A DNA stretch of 39,123 nucleotides from a virus. The position numbers were made by a program, and so were the translations under genes. This document shows positions 8,659 through 16,954 of the stretch, piece by piece (positions within the stretch are counted from its first letter, which is position 1; each line of letters opens with the position of its first letter). The notes beneath the pieces are model-generated. The model was not told the DNA's origin. It made no database searches and saw nothing but the letters and a program-made list of their open reading frames with translations. Where the stretch lies: IMG/VR virus record IMGVR_UViG_3300028197_000051, positions 1 through 39,123 of that record. One strand, given 5' to 3'.

Positions 8659-9546
8659 ATGAGTAAAGAAAAATTAACAGATGAATACCAAAGTAATCTA
8701 TCCAATGATGAAATGGTGGAGCTCGCTAAGCAACAATTCGAAACGAAGCAAGTATCCGATTATAAATTTCCAACTGAAGTAGTAGATTTACCATCTAAGG
8801 GATTAATTTATCCCAAAGATAATCCACTGTCATTCGGTAAAGTAGAAATGAAATATATGACAGCGAAGGAAGAAGATATCCTTACTACACAATCCTATAT
8901 AAAGGATGGTTCAGTATTAGATAGATTATTTCAATCACTAATCATAGGTAATGGAAATGGACAAAACGTTAAATATACCGATTTAACAACAGGTGATAAA
9001 AACTCAATTATGATTGCAGCCAGAGTCTTAGGATATGGTAAAGATTATAAAGTTGAGATTCAAGACCCATTTTCAGATGAAAAGCAAGAAGAAGTTATTG
9101 ATTTAACTCAATTTGAATCAAATGAATACGATGGCTCTAAACAAACCGAACTACATAAGAATGAGTTTGAGTTCGTACTACCCAAATCTAAAAGAAAACT
9201 TACTTTTATGGCGATGACAGAATCGAAAGAAAGAAAAGTAAAACATCAGATAAAGGAGTTGGAACGAAAACAACGAAAAACTAAAGATGCAACATCAAAA
9301 GAATTAACCACAAGGTTAAAGAATATGATTCTTTCAGTAGATGGGGAATCCGATACAGCTACAATAAACAGTTTTGTAGACAACGAATTATTTGCGATGG
9401 ATTCACAGTCCCTCAGAGCGTACATAAACGAAGTTGTTCCTGATATGGATTTGAATTATGAATTTATATCTGAGGAGACAGGGGAAGGGAGAGAAATGTT
9501 ACTACCCATGGATGTAACGTTTTTTTGGCCTTCATCAAAGTTATAG
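8659..9546 (+). CDS. 26: gp26-like baseplate / tail assembly protein (short, zero-frame product)
   Basis: 295 residues. After an acidic leader it has YKFPTEVVDLPSKGLIYP, then FGKVEMKYMTAKEEDILTTQ and IKDGSVLDRLFQSLI, the signature of the T4 gp26 'base plate protein' family. The C-terminal half is lysine-rich and helical, then MLLPMDVTFFWPSSKL. In T4, gp26 is assigned to baseplate hub assembly. Position after the tube gene and before the tape measure is where other tailed phages encode tail assembly chaperones, usually with a frameshifted longer form, and a 7-T run lies at the end of this gene (see 9518). The family call is firm; the assembly-chaperone role is inferred from position. Confidence 0.75.
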   Translation: MSKEKLTDEYQSNLSNDEMVELAKQQFETKQVSDYKFPTEVVDLPSKGLIYPKDNPLSFGKVEMKYMTAKEEDILTTQSYIKDGSVLDRLFQSLIIGNGNGQNVKYTDLTTGDKNSIMIAARVLGYGKDYKVEIQDPFSDEKQEEVIDLTQFESNEYDGSKQTELHKNEFEFVLPKSKRKLTFMAMTESKERKVKHQIKELERKQRKTKDATSKELTTRLKNMILSVDGESDTATINSFVDNELFAMDSQSLRAYINEVVPDMDLNYEFISEETGEGREMLLPMDVTFFWPSSKL

Positions 9547-9736
9547 AAAGCATTTACACTCTCACATTTTTGACCTCATATATCATGGTAATGGTGGTTT
9601 CAACTTTACGGATGTTTATAATATGCCGATATGGGTTCGGACGTTTTACATTGGTAAGATAATCGAATTCAAAGAAGAAGAAAAGAATATGAATGATAAA
9701 GAAATGAGAAAAGCTAAATCAAAATCAAGAAGATAA
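9518..9736 (+). CDS. Frameshift extension of the gp26-like gene (tail assembly chaperone, long form)
   Basis: In the +1 frame relative to the gp26-like gene, codons are open from 9518 (after TAA at 9515-9517) to TAA at 9734-9736. There is no ATG, GTG or TTG before the internal Met at the MPIWVRTFY stretch. The peptide looks like a real protein: HIFDLIYHGNGGFNF, YNMPIWVRTFYIGKIIEFKE, then a basic tail KSKSRR. A +1 (or -2) slip on the T run at 9520-9526 would join it to residue 289, giving about 358 residues. Such patterns are known from lambda gpG/gpGT and phage Mu. Alternatives: a sequencing error in the homopolymer, or a separate gene with a non-standard start. Confidence 0.65.
   Translation, partial: RFFGLHQSYRKHLHSHIFDLIYHGNGGFNFTDVYNMPIWVRTFYIGKIIEFKEEEKNMNDKEMRKAKSKSRR
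9520..9528 (+). other. Probable slippery site for +1/-2 ribosomal frameshift
   Basis: Seven T followed by GG; zero frame reads TTT TTT TGG, the alternative frame TTT TTT GGC. It lies 18 nt before the zero-frame stop and after the last stop in the other frame, the only window where a shift can work. Confidence 0.5.
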
Positions 9737-9742
9737 GTGAAG

Positions 9743-9767
9743 AACCCAACCGAAAGTTGGGTTTTTC
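9743..9767 (+). terminator. Rho-independent terminator after the frameshift gene
   Basis: AACCCAAC (9743-9750) pairs perfectly with GTTGGGTT (9756-9763) around CGAAA, then TTTC. It begins 6 nt after the end of the frameshifted frame, which supports 9736 as the real gene end. Confidence 0.75.
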
Positions 9768-9769
9768 TA

Positions 9770-9777
9770 TATTTATA
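9770..9777 (+). promoter_or_regulatory. Late-promoter-like box TATTTATA
   Basis: CTATATTTATAC lies immediately behind the terminator and 26 nt before the ATG at 9804. Confidence 0.5.
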
Positions 9778-9803
9778 CACAGATAAACTATTAAGGGAAT
9801 ACA

Positions 9804-10001
9804 ATGGCAAAAAATATAATTGAAAAATTAGAAAAACGTGGTATGGATGAGGGTGGTATTAAATCATTCATTGGTTCTATTGTTAAGGCGTATAAAACTA
9901 AACAGTTAGATAAACTAACTAACGACCCAGAGTATCAAAAAATTCTAAAGAAATACAAAATTAAACCTATCAACTACAACGATACTGAACTCAGATATTA
10001 A
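9804..10001 (+). CDS. Small basic protein upstream of the tape measure, unknown
   Basis: 65 residues, strongly basic and helical (IIEKLEKRGMDEGGIKSFIG, then LTNDPEYQKILKKYKIKP). No Cys, no membrane segment. It opens the transcription unit that includes the tape-measure gene, 16 nt upstream of it, under a late-type box and with AGGG near the start. It may be a tail component or tape-measure partner, but I recognise no family. Confidence 0.65.
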   Translation: MAKNIIEKLEKRGMDEGGIKSFIGSIVKAYKTKQLDKLTNDPEYQKILKKYKIKPINYNDTELRY

Positions 10002-10017
10002 AGGTAAACGGGATTAA

Positions 10018-13000
10018 ATGGCTGATTATAATAAAGATACCAAGAAACGGATAGCGGATATTAACGCTGAAAAGGATTTGCAAACAAATCTATCATCCAT
10101 CTTACAAACCAATTTAGATTTAAGAACTAAACAAGGTAAGATTGGTAAGAATATTCTTGCATCTATGACTGCACAAAAAGGTGCTGAAGCCAAACTTATT
10201 GTTCTCATGCAAGAGAAACAGAAAGTTCTTGAAGCTGCCAAAGAATTCGGAAAAGAAAGAACAGAACAGCTAATAGAAATGATTCAACATCAGGAAAAAC
10301 TCTTAGAAACTGAAGCGAAACGTGAAAAGTTAAATGAAGGTATCAGAGATGCTGGAAAAGATTTAGCCAAAGATTTAGGTTCGGCATTAGGAGTATCAAA
10401 TGAGATGGTAACTGCGATAATGACATTATCTGCGGCCGCAATCGGATTGGCAATCTTTAAAGAAATAGCAAGTTTTATTGGTGATGCTGTTAAGAGGATG
10501 AAAGATTTATCCAAAGAAACAGGTGCATCAGCAGCTCAAGCTATGGAATTAGAAGGTTCTATCAAAGGTGCACAATTATCCTTAAATCCATTTTTATATT
10601 CTTTTGAAGAAGTTGCCGAATCCGCAAAAGCACTTAGAGATGCAACAGGTCAAATCAATCCACCTGCATCATTACTTGCAGATATTACAGAAGTAAATGC
10701 ATTATTATCAGACCCTAAAGCGGCAACATCATTAACCAGAACATTACAAAATGCTGGAATTGATGCGGGTGATTTAGCAAACGAAGTAAAAGAAATAGGT
10801 CAAAGTTTAGGACAAGATGCAGGCCCTGCGATGGAATATTTCGCAGATAATCAAGCATTAGTTAGAACTTTAACAAAAGACCAACTTAAACAAAGAGCTA
10901 CCGAAGTAATCCAACTGAAAAAGATGGGTATTGATATGAAGAAGATGAAGGATTTAGCATCTGAATCTTTGGATATCGAAAAATCTATGAAGGATGAAAT
11001 GAAATTGAGAATGATGACCGGTAAAAATATCAGTTTTGCTGGAATTCGACAAGCACAAGTATCTGGTGATGCATTGGCTATGGCTAAAGAACAAAAAGCA
11101 TTAATTGATTCGGTAGGGCCATCATTAGGTAGTAACTTACAACTTCAAAGACAAATTTCAGAAGCAACAGGATTATCTGTTGATGAAATGATGAGTATGC
11201 AAAACGCAACCGCTGAAGCTGTAAATAGTGGGAAAGAATTAGATGCAGGCCCTTCAGATGCATTAGGCACATTAGGAACTGTTGTAACAGTATTAGCTGC
11301 GATTGCAGCAGGTGGTTTAGTTGTATATGGTATTTTATTGTTGATGGGGAAACTACCAACACCTAAATTTCTTCAATCCAAAAAAGGTTCGAATCCTATA
11401 GCAAGCTTTATAGGTAAATTTGGAAGTAGTGATGTTCTTAAAGGGGCCGCGGCGATGTTATTAGTTGCGGCGAGTATGTTTGTTATGGCAATGGCGATTT
11501 CAAAAATGCCAACAGACCCAGCACCATACTTAGGAATGGCGGTTGGATTGGGATTAATGTTAGGAGCACTTTATTTACTCGCTAAATTCCCAACTGCAGA
11601 TTTACTAAAAGGAGCACTCGCATTAGCAGTGGTTGGTGTATCATTAATTCCATTCGCATACGCAATGAATCTAATTGGTGATATCAGTATAGGTGCAATT
11701 TTAGCAGTTGCCGCTGGAATTCTTATATTTACAGGAATCATATTAGGATTAGGTATGATAATGTTTAGTGGTGTGGGAGCACTGATATTCGGAGCTGGTG
11801 TATTGGCATTATTAGCATTGGGTGCAGCAATGATTGTATTAGGTGCAGGAATCGTTATATTCAATAAAGGAGTTAGTGGGTTAGGTGATAACATTTCGAT
11901 ATTCGTTGAATCAATTTCTGAATTACTAAATATAGCTCCAATGTTATTGGGAGCGGTTATTCCGTTAGTTGCCTTTGGATTGGCAATGATTCCATTCGGA
12001 TTTGGATTATTAATGGCAAGTCCTGGTATATTATTATTTGGATTGGCATTAACAACTGTAGCAGCAGCAATGAATCTATTTGGTGTAGGAATCGAAACAT
12101 TCAGTAAAGGAATTAGTGGTATCGGAGAAGGTATTGGTATATTTGCAGAAAAACTCTCATCATTCGTTTTAATAGCTCCATCATTATTAGCTGCATCTAT
12201 CGCTTTGGCGGCATTTGGATTATCAATGATTCCACTTGGTATTGGATTATTATTCGCAACTCCTGGTGTATTATTATTTGGATTAGCTTTGACAACAGTA
12301 GCACTTGCAATGAATCTGTTTGGTGTAGGAATTGATAAATTTAGTAGTGGGATTAGTGGTATTGGGGATAGTATAGGTACATTTACAGAAAAACTTAAAG
12401 ACTTAGTTTCATTGGCACCTATGTTGTTGGTATCAGCAACTTCGTTAGGTATATTTGGATTATCTTTAATACCATTTGGTATAGGATTATTATTCGCAAC
12501 TCCACCAATGTTAATGTTTGGATTAGCAATGATTCCGTTTGCAGCTGGAATAAACCTTTTAAATGGATTATTACCAACCTTTGTAGATAACATAACAAAG
12601 TTAGTAGAACAATCCCCTAACCTAATTGCAATTAGTTCTGCATTTATGATGTTTAGTGGGGCACTTATTACAACAACGGCAGCAATGATTCCATTCTTCC
12701 CAACATTCTCTCTAACAACATTAGGAATGTTAGCTTTAGTACCAGCGATGTTATTATCATCAGTTGCAACAACCACGTGGTCATTATCACTAACAAGTTT
12801 ATCTAATTCAATTGAAAGATTGATGCCAAACCTAACGGCATTTTTAGGAGTGATGCCAATGATGTCCGCGATGATTATGTTAGTTCCAGGATTAATAGCA
12901 TTATCCGCATCATTTATAATGTTATCAGCATCGTTGGTTGCATTAAGTGGTGGATTAGCAATAGTAACTCTATTACTACCAACTCTATTCGCTCTAGCAT

Positions 13001-13227
13001 TTGCATTACCTCTTATTACGGCCGCCTTTGGTGGTGGTGATTCTGGTGGAGATGGTGGTGGTGAATCTTCATCAATGTCAGAAGTAGTAGATGAGATTAA
13101 AGGTTTAAGACAAGATATACAGAATCAACCGATTATGATAAATGTAGATGGAAAAGTAGTTAGTGAAATAACAAAAGTACAATCAAGAAAATTAAGTACC
13201 AGGTCAGCTGGTTATTTTGGGGGATAA
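10018..13227 (+). CDS. Tail tape measure protein
   Basis: 1069 residues. Residues 1-120 are charged coiled coil; a hydrophobic segment follows near 130-155 (MTLSAAAIGLAIFKEIASFI); 160-410 are helical with LSKETGASAAQAMELEGSI, typical of tape-measure proteins; from about 420 to 1010 most of the chain is hydrophobic, including three units of exactly 80 residues. It closes with a Gly-rich linker and VVDEIKGLRQDIQNQPIMIN then VDGKVVSEITK, the usual tape-measure C-terminus. Tape measures set tail length and are ejected, forming a channel in the host membrane; the hydrophobic array fits that. It takes the place of T4 gp29 (590 residues) and is much longer, implying a longer tail if length scales as in other phages. 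Confidence 0.85.
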   Translation: MADYNKDTKKRIADINAEKDLQTNLSSILQTNLDLRTKQGKIGKNILASMTAQKGAEAKLIVLMQEKQKVLEAAKEFGKERTEQLIEMIQHQEKLLETEAKREKLNEGIRDAGKDLAKDLGSALGVSNEMVTAIMTLSAAAIGLAIFKEIASFIGDAVKRMKDLSKETGASAAQAMELEGSIKGAQLSLNPFLYSFEEVAESAKALRDATGQINPPASLLADITEVNALLSDPKAATSLTRTLQNAGIDAGDLANEVKEIGQSLGQDAGPAMEYFADNQALVRTLTKDQLKQRATEVIQLKKMGIDMKKMKDLASESLDIEKSMKDEMKLRMMTGKNISFAGIRQAQVSGDALAMAKEQKALIDSVGPSLGSNLQLQRQISEATGLSVDEMMSMQNATAEAVNSGKELDAGPSDALGTLGTVVTVLAAIAAGGLVVYGILLLMGKLPTPKFLQSKKGSNPIASFIGKFGSSDVLKGAAAMLLVAASMFVMAMAISKMPTDPAPYLGMAVGLGLMLGALYLLAKFPTADLLKGALALAVVGVSLIPFAYAMNLIGDISIGAILAVAAGILIFTGIILGLGMIMFSGVGALIFGAGVLALLALGAAMIVLGAGIVIFNKGVSGLGDNISIFVESISELLNIAPMLLGAVIPLVAFGLAMIPFGFGLLMASPGILLFGLALTTVAAAMNLFGVGIETFSKGISGIGEGIGIFAEKLSSFVLIAPSLLAASIALAAFGLSMIPLGIGLLFATPGVLLFGLALTTVALAMNLFGVGIDKFSSGISGIGDSIGTFTEKLKDLVSLAPMLLVSATSLGIFGLSLIPFGIGLLFATPPMLMFGLAMIPFAAGINLLNGLLPTFVDNITKLVEQSPNLIAISSAFMMFSGALITTTAAMIPFFPTFSLTTLGMLALVPAMLLSSVATTTWSLSLTSLSNSIERLMPNLTAFLGVMPMMSAMIMLVPGLIALSASFIMLSASLVALSGGLAIVTLLLPTLFALAFALPLITAAFGGGDSGGDGGGESSSMSEVVDEIKGLRQDIQNQPIMINVDGKVVSEITKVQSRKLSTRSAGYFGG
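11833..12552 (+). repeat. Three 240-bp units encoding 80-residue hydrophobic repeats in the tape measure
   Basis: The motif NLFGVGI (codons at 12073 and 12313) recurs exactly 240 bp apart, with a diverged earlier copy at about 11833. Each unit has an amphipathic FSKGISGIGEGIG-type stretch, then AAFGLSMIPLGIGLLFATPG-type hydrophobic helices and LLFGLALTTVA. Confidence 0.8.
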
Positions 13228-13231
13228 GTAA

Positions 13232-16200
13232 ATGGCATTAAAAGATATGAAATCAGATTTATCTAAGTTTAGGATGCCGAAGAGAGAGCCTTTGAAATCT
13301 AAAGAGAATCCTGGTATAAACAAAAACTTGAATAAAACTCCTTTGAGTTCTATGGCAGAATCTGCTCCTAAGATTCCACGTTCTACTACTACAGTTAATA
13401 AAGAAGGTGTAAATCCTCAGAAGGTAAGTCAAACTGAAAAGTTTAAAGGTGAAACAACTCCTAAAGTAACTACCAATGTGGAAAAGTTTAAAGGTGAAAC
13501 AACTCCTAAACCAATGAGTTTAGAAGAACGATATTTAGGTCAAACAGACCCTAAGTTGGTAAATCAAACTGAAAAGTTTAAAGGTGAAACCAATCCAACA
13601 TTAGTTAATCAAACTGAAAAATTTAAAGGTGAAACATCACCAACTGAAATGAGTAATAAGGTTCAATTCTTAGGAGAAACTACTCCAAAGGAAACAAACA
13701 ACCAATCTCAGTTCTTAGGAGAAACAAATCCTAAAGAGGCAAACAACCAATCTCAGTTCTTAGGAGAAACAACTCCTAACACTATGGATACTCAGAGTGG
13801 TGAAAAGTTCTTAGGAGAAACTACTCCTAAAACAGCAAACAACTCAGAACAATTCTTAGGAGAAACAAATCCTAAAGAGGCAAACAACCAATCTCAGTTC
13901 TTAGGAGAAACTACTCCTAAAACAGCAAACAACTCAGAACAATACTTAGGTGAAACAACTCCTAATACTATGGATGCTCAGAGTGGTGAAAAGTTTTTAG
14001 GAGAAACAACACCTACTGAGGCAAACAACCAATCTAAGTTCTTAGGTGAAACAACACCCACTTTAGCAAATAATGAATCTAAGTTTTTGGGAGAAACAAC
14101 ACCAAACGAATCAGATACAAATTCTAAGTTCTTAGGTGAAACAACACCTAACGAATCAGATAGAAGTTCTAAGTTCTTAGGTGAAACAACACCAAACGAA
14201 TCAGATAGAAGTTCTAAGTTTTTAGGAGAAACTACTCCACTATCATCAGATAGAAGTTCTAAGTTTTTAGGAGAAACATCACCAACGCCAATGAATATTC
14301 CAAATGGTGAAAACGGATTAGGTGAAACAACACCAAAGCCAATGAGTTTAGAACAAAGATTCTTAGGTGAAACAACACCTAATAAGATGAATATTCCAAA
14401 TGGAGAAAATGGATTGGGTGAAACATCACCAACACCAATGAATATTCCAAATGGTGAAAAAGGATTGGGTGAAACAACACCAACTGATTTTTCATTTAAA
14501 AAGAAATTAGAAAAAGAAGGAAAAGATTTTAAAGAAGTGAACAATCTGTTAGATATTCACTCAAAGGGATTTACCTCTAAGTTTGGTGGTGTTGAAGCAA
14601 CTAAATTTATTGGTGTAAATCCTAATAATAGTGTATTTGATAGTGCAAACTCATTGTACTCTAATATATCTAATAATACATTTACTTTAGGTAAAACATA
14701 TGGTAGTTCATATAATGATGCCGGTGGTATCAATTCAGGAGAAGAAGGATTTGGTATTGGTAAAGGGCAGGCGAAACGACAATCTCCATCTTTCTTAGAT
14801 GAACAATATAATAAGTTTAATCTTAAAGATGATTCATTTAATACAGGATTAGGATTATTCAGACATCCATTGATTTTAAGAGGTATCCAAAGAAGAGGTA
14901 TATCCAAAGGTGAACCACAGAGATGGGGAATTGGTGGATTTGCGTTTGATGATGGATTGATTAGAGGTGGTATAGTTACATCAACTGTAAGAGCTGCAGT
15001 AGATGTTGCAAGAATCGGTGCATGGATGGCATCTGTAGAAGGTTTATTGTGGGGTGTTAAACAATTAGGTTTACAGGCATCAAATCCAAATGTAGAAACT
15101 GGATTACCATTTAACGCACCACCACGACTTACAAAAATATGGACACCTGTAAACTTATTAGCAAATATTCTAACACAACACACAGGTATTAGACATAGAC
15201 GACATGGTATTACTCCATTCGACCCATTCACAGGTGGTTATTCAGAAGTTCAAAATATAAAAAAGGTGGGCCAAATAGATGATACAACCTTAACCAAAGG
15301 CCCTTTTGCAAACCGATTAGGAAAGTTATGGGATAATACATTCTCAACAACTGGTGGTATTATAAAAGGTGTAGATGAGGCAGTAAAAGGACTTGCTAAA
15401 TTGAAAAACGCATTTAGTGGTGGTCCTCAATCATTATATGGATTGGCGGTAGGTTTGGGTGCAAATTCATTAGGAGAAAATACACTAAAATCTAAATTTG
15501 AAGGATATAGTTATAAAAAACAATACAACGATTCTGAAGGACAGGCATTTGATAGAGATAAAACACCATTAGCTGTAGATAATGAAATATCTACTCCATC
15601 TGATGTTGATAAGGCAGATTATTTAGATAAAAAATTACCAAAAGAATTAGAACTTCCAACATCAGATGATGGTAGAGAATATAATACTGAAGAAAAGTAT
15701 TATCAAGGAAGTAGTAGACCAGCTGATTTAAAAGAGTTTGCAGATGGAACTGATTTAGGTCAACTAACTTACACTCCTGGTGAAAAAAATACAGATGGTG
15801 AATCACATCCTTTAGAAAAATTAGACACATCGGATGTTATAAAACACTATGAAACTCTTGCATATGGTAACATACCAGAAAGAGGAGCGGGTGATACTCA
15901 AGTAAATGATTTTAGAAGTTTACTAACTGGAGCGGAATCGGAACGTTCAACAAACTCAAACTATACCGAAAATAATTTAGAATATAATAATAAATTCCCT
16001 AATCCTGGTAAAGTTGCAGCAGATAGAACAGATTATACTCCAATAGATGAAAATGGTGGTAACACAAGATGGGATGTTGTAAATGCATTACGAGGTGTTG
16101 CAACTGAAGATGAAACATTAAATGATTTAGTTAAATTTTATATACAACCAATTGGTACTGAAGAAGGTAAATTTTATCAATTCAGAGGAACAATCTCTGG

Positions 16201-16642
16201 GTTAACAGAAACATTCTCACCATCGTGGGATTCTATTAAATTTAGTGGTAGAGCAGACCAGGGTTACAAATATGGTTCGTTTGAAAGAAGTGTATCATTT
16301 AATTTCCAAATGTGGGCAACTTCTCGTATTGAAATGAAACCAATGTATGAAAAGTTAGAGGCACTTTCAACATTCACAATGCCAGAGTATCATACTAATA
16401 GGGGATATCAGGGAATGTTAATGAAATTTACATTAGGTGATTTATATAAAAATAAATTATCATTTATAGATTCGTTAACATACACATTCTCAGATGATGC
16501 ACCTTGGGATATTAATTTAGATGCATCTGATTTAGGTGTTAGACCTATGGGTATTGATGTGGCAATTGGATTTAAAGTATTAGATACAAAAAGACCTCAA
16601 TATTTGGGTGAAGTTTATGATTTAGGATGGGAAAGAGGATAA
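13232..16642 (+). CDS. Large baseplate/tail structural protein with an N-terminal FLGETTP repeat array
   Basis: 1136 residues. Residues 70-420 hold about 23 tandem units of 14-17 residues with consensus F-L/K-G-E-T-T-P plus a variable polar spacer. The centre (550-760) contains LFRHPLILRGIQRRGISKGE and a moderately hydrophobic VTSTVRAAVDVARIGAWMAS helix. The last 150 residues (IKFSGRADQGYKYGSFERSV, then YEKLEALSTFTMPEY, LTYTFSDDAPWDINLDA, GIDVAIGFKVLD) form a beta-rich domain I associate with baseplate tube-cap or hub-adjacent proteins of marine myophages (gp48/gp54 role). It lies 4 nt after the tape measure and 3 nt before a LysM/gp53-like gene, which supports a baseplate role. The repeats have no assigned function. 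Confidence 0.65.
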   Translation: MALKDMKSDLSKFRMPKREPLKSKENPGINKNLNKTPLSSMAESAPKIPRSTTTVNKEGVNPQKVSQTEKFKGETTPKVTTNVEKFKGETTPKPMSLEERYLGQTDPKLVNQTEKFKGETNPTLVNQTEKFKGETSPTEMSNKVQFLGETTPKETNNQSQFLGETNPKEANNQSQFLGETTPNTMDTQSGEKFLGETTPKTANNSEQFLGETNPKEANNQSQFLGETTPKTANNSEQYLGETTPNTMDAQSGEKFLGETTPTEANNQSKFLGETTPTLANNESKFLGETTPNESDTNSKFLGETTPNESDRSSKFLGETTPNESDRSSKFLGETTPLSSDRSSKFLGETSPTPMNIPNGENGLGETTPKPMSLEQRFLGETTPNKMNIPNGENGLGETSPTPMNIPNGEKGLGETTPTDFSFKKKLEKEGKDFKEVNNLLDIHSKGFTSKFGGVEATKFIGVNPNNSVFDSANSLYSNISNNTFTLGKTYGSSYNDAGGINSGEEGFGIGKGQAKRQSPSFLDEQYNKFNLKDDSFNTGLGLFRHPLILRGIQRRGISKGEPQRWGIGGFAFDDGLIRGGIVTSTVRAAVDVARIGAWMASVEGLLWGVKQLGLQASNPNVETGLPFNAPPRLTKIWTPVNLLANILTQHTGIRHRRHGITPFDPFTGGYSEVQNIKKVGQIDDTTLTKGPFANRLGKLWDNTFSTTGGIIKGVDEAVKGLAKLKNAFSGGPQSLYGLAVGLGANSLGENTLKSKFEGYSYKKQYNDSEGQAFDRDKTPLAVDNEISTPSDVDKADYLDKKLPKELELPTSDDGREYNTEEKYYQGSSRPADLKEFADGTDLGQLTYTPGEKNTDGESHPLEKLDTSDVIKHYETLAYGNIPERGAGDTQVNDFRSLLTGAESERSTNSNYTENNLEYNNKFPNPGKVAADRTDYTPIDENGGNTRWDVVNALRGVATEDETLNDLVKFYIQPIGTEEGKFYQFRGTISGLTETFSPSWDSIKFSGRADQGYKYGSFERSVSFNFQMWATSRIEMKPMYEKLEALSTFTMPEYHTNRGYQGMLMKFTLGDLYKNKLSFIDSLTYTFSDDAPWDINLDASDLGVRPMGIDVAIGFKVLDTKRPQYLGEVYDLGWERG
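13439..14490 (+). repeat. Tandem 42-51 bp protein-coding repeats (FLGETTP array)
   Basis: About 23 in-frame units with core TTCTTAGGAGAAACAACTCC or close variants. Early units read KFKGETTP, middle units FLGETTP, late units GLGETTP; spacers fall into subfamilies (ANNQSQ, ANNSEQ, NESDRSS, MNIPNGE) used more than once, so the array grew by unit duplication. Confidence 0.9.
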
Positions 16643-16645
16643 TAT

Positions 16646-16945
16646 ATGGAAAATAGATATCAGAACATAAAAATATTAAAAACCGAAGAAGGTAAGAGAT
16701 ATAGAAAAACTATAGAATATCCTAAGATGGAAAAAACTGTAGATGATAAGTATATTATCGGTATGCAGGGAGATAGGTTGGATAACCTAGCTCACAAATA
16801 CTATGGGGATGCTAGATTGTGGTGGATACTTGCAAGAGCAAATTATTTAGGTAAGGGTGATTTATCAGTACCAATTGGAAAACAGCTTAGAATACCTAAA
16901 GATTATTTAAGTATAATGGATGAGTATAGAACGTTAAATAAATAA
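16646..16945 (+). CDS. 53: LysM-like baseplate wedge protein, gp53-like
   Basis: 99 residues. After a short leader the protein is a single LysM-like domain: YIIGMQGDRLDNLAHKYYGD, then ARLWWILARANYLGKGDLSV and IGKQLRIPKDY. The D-x-L-x-x-L-A-x-K-Y-Y-G-D-x-x-L-W-W pattern is shared by gp53-type wedge proteins and small LysM proteins of contractile tails. In T4, gp53 clamps the inner baseplate to the hub. Here it lies between a repeat-bearing baseplate protein and a hub protein, with 3-nt and 9-nt gaps. T4 gp53 is longer (196 residues), so this is a minimal form. Confidence 0.7.
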   Translation: MENRYQNIKILKTEEGKRYRKTIEYPKMEKTVDDKYIIGMQGDRLDNLAHKYYGDARLWWILARANYLGKGDLSVPIGKQLRIPKDYLSIMDEYRTLNK

Positions 16946-16954
16946 AGAAAAGTT

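Noticed and set aside
11571-12776. 401-codon reading frame on the - strand across the tape-measure gene
   Set aside because: It mirrors the hydrophobic repeats (Asn/Pro/Ile-rich antisense of Gly/Leu codons); no promoter, ribosome site or domain; all supported genes are on the + strand.
13439-14490. CRISPR-like repeat array
   Set aside because: Units are in-frame and coding, cores are degenerate, and spacers are themselves repeated protein sequence.
13978-14544. 188-codon - strand frame with repeated GVVSPKNL units
   Set aside because: Antisense shadow of the FLGETTP repeat array.
14557-15231. 224-codon - strand frame in the baseplate gene
   Set aside because: Shadow frame with no recognisable domain; the + strand frame is continuous and protein-like.
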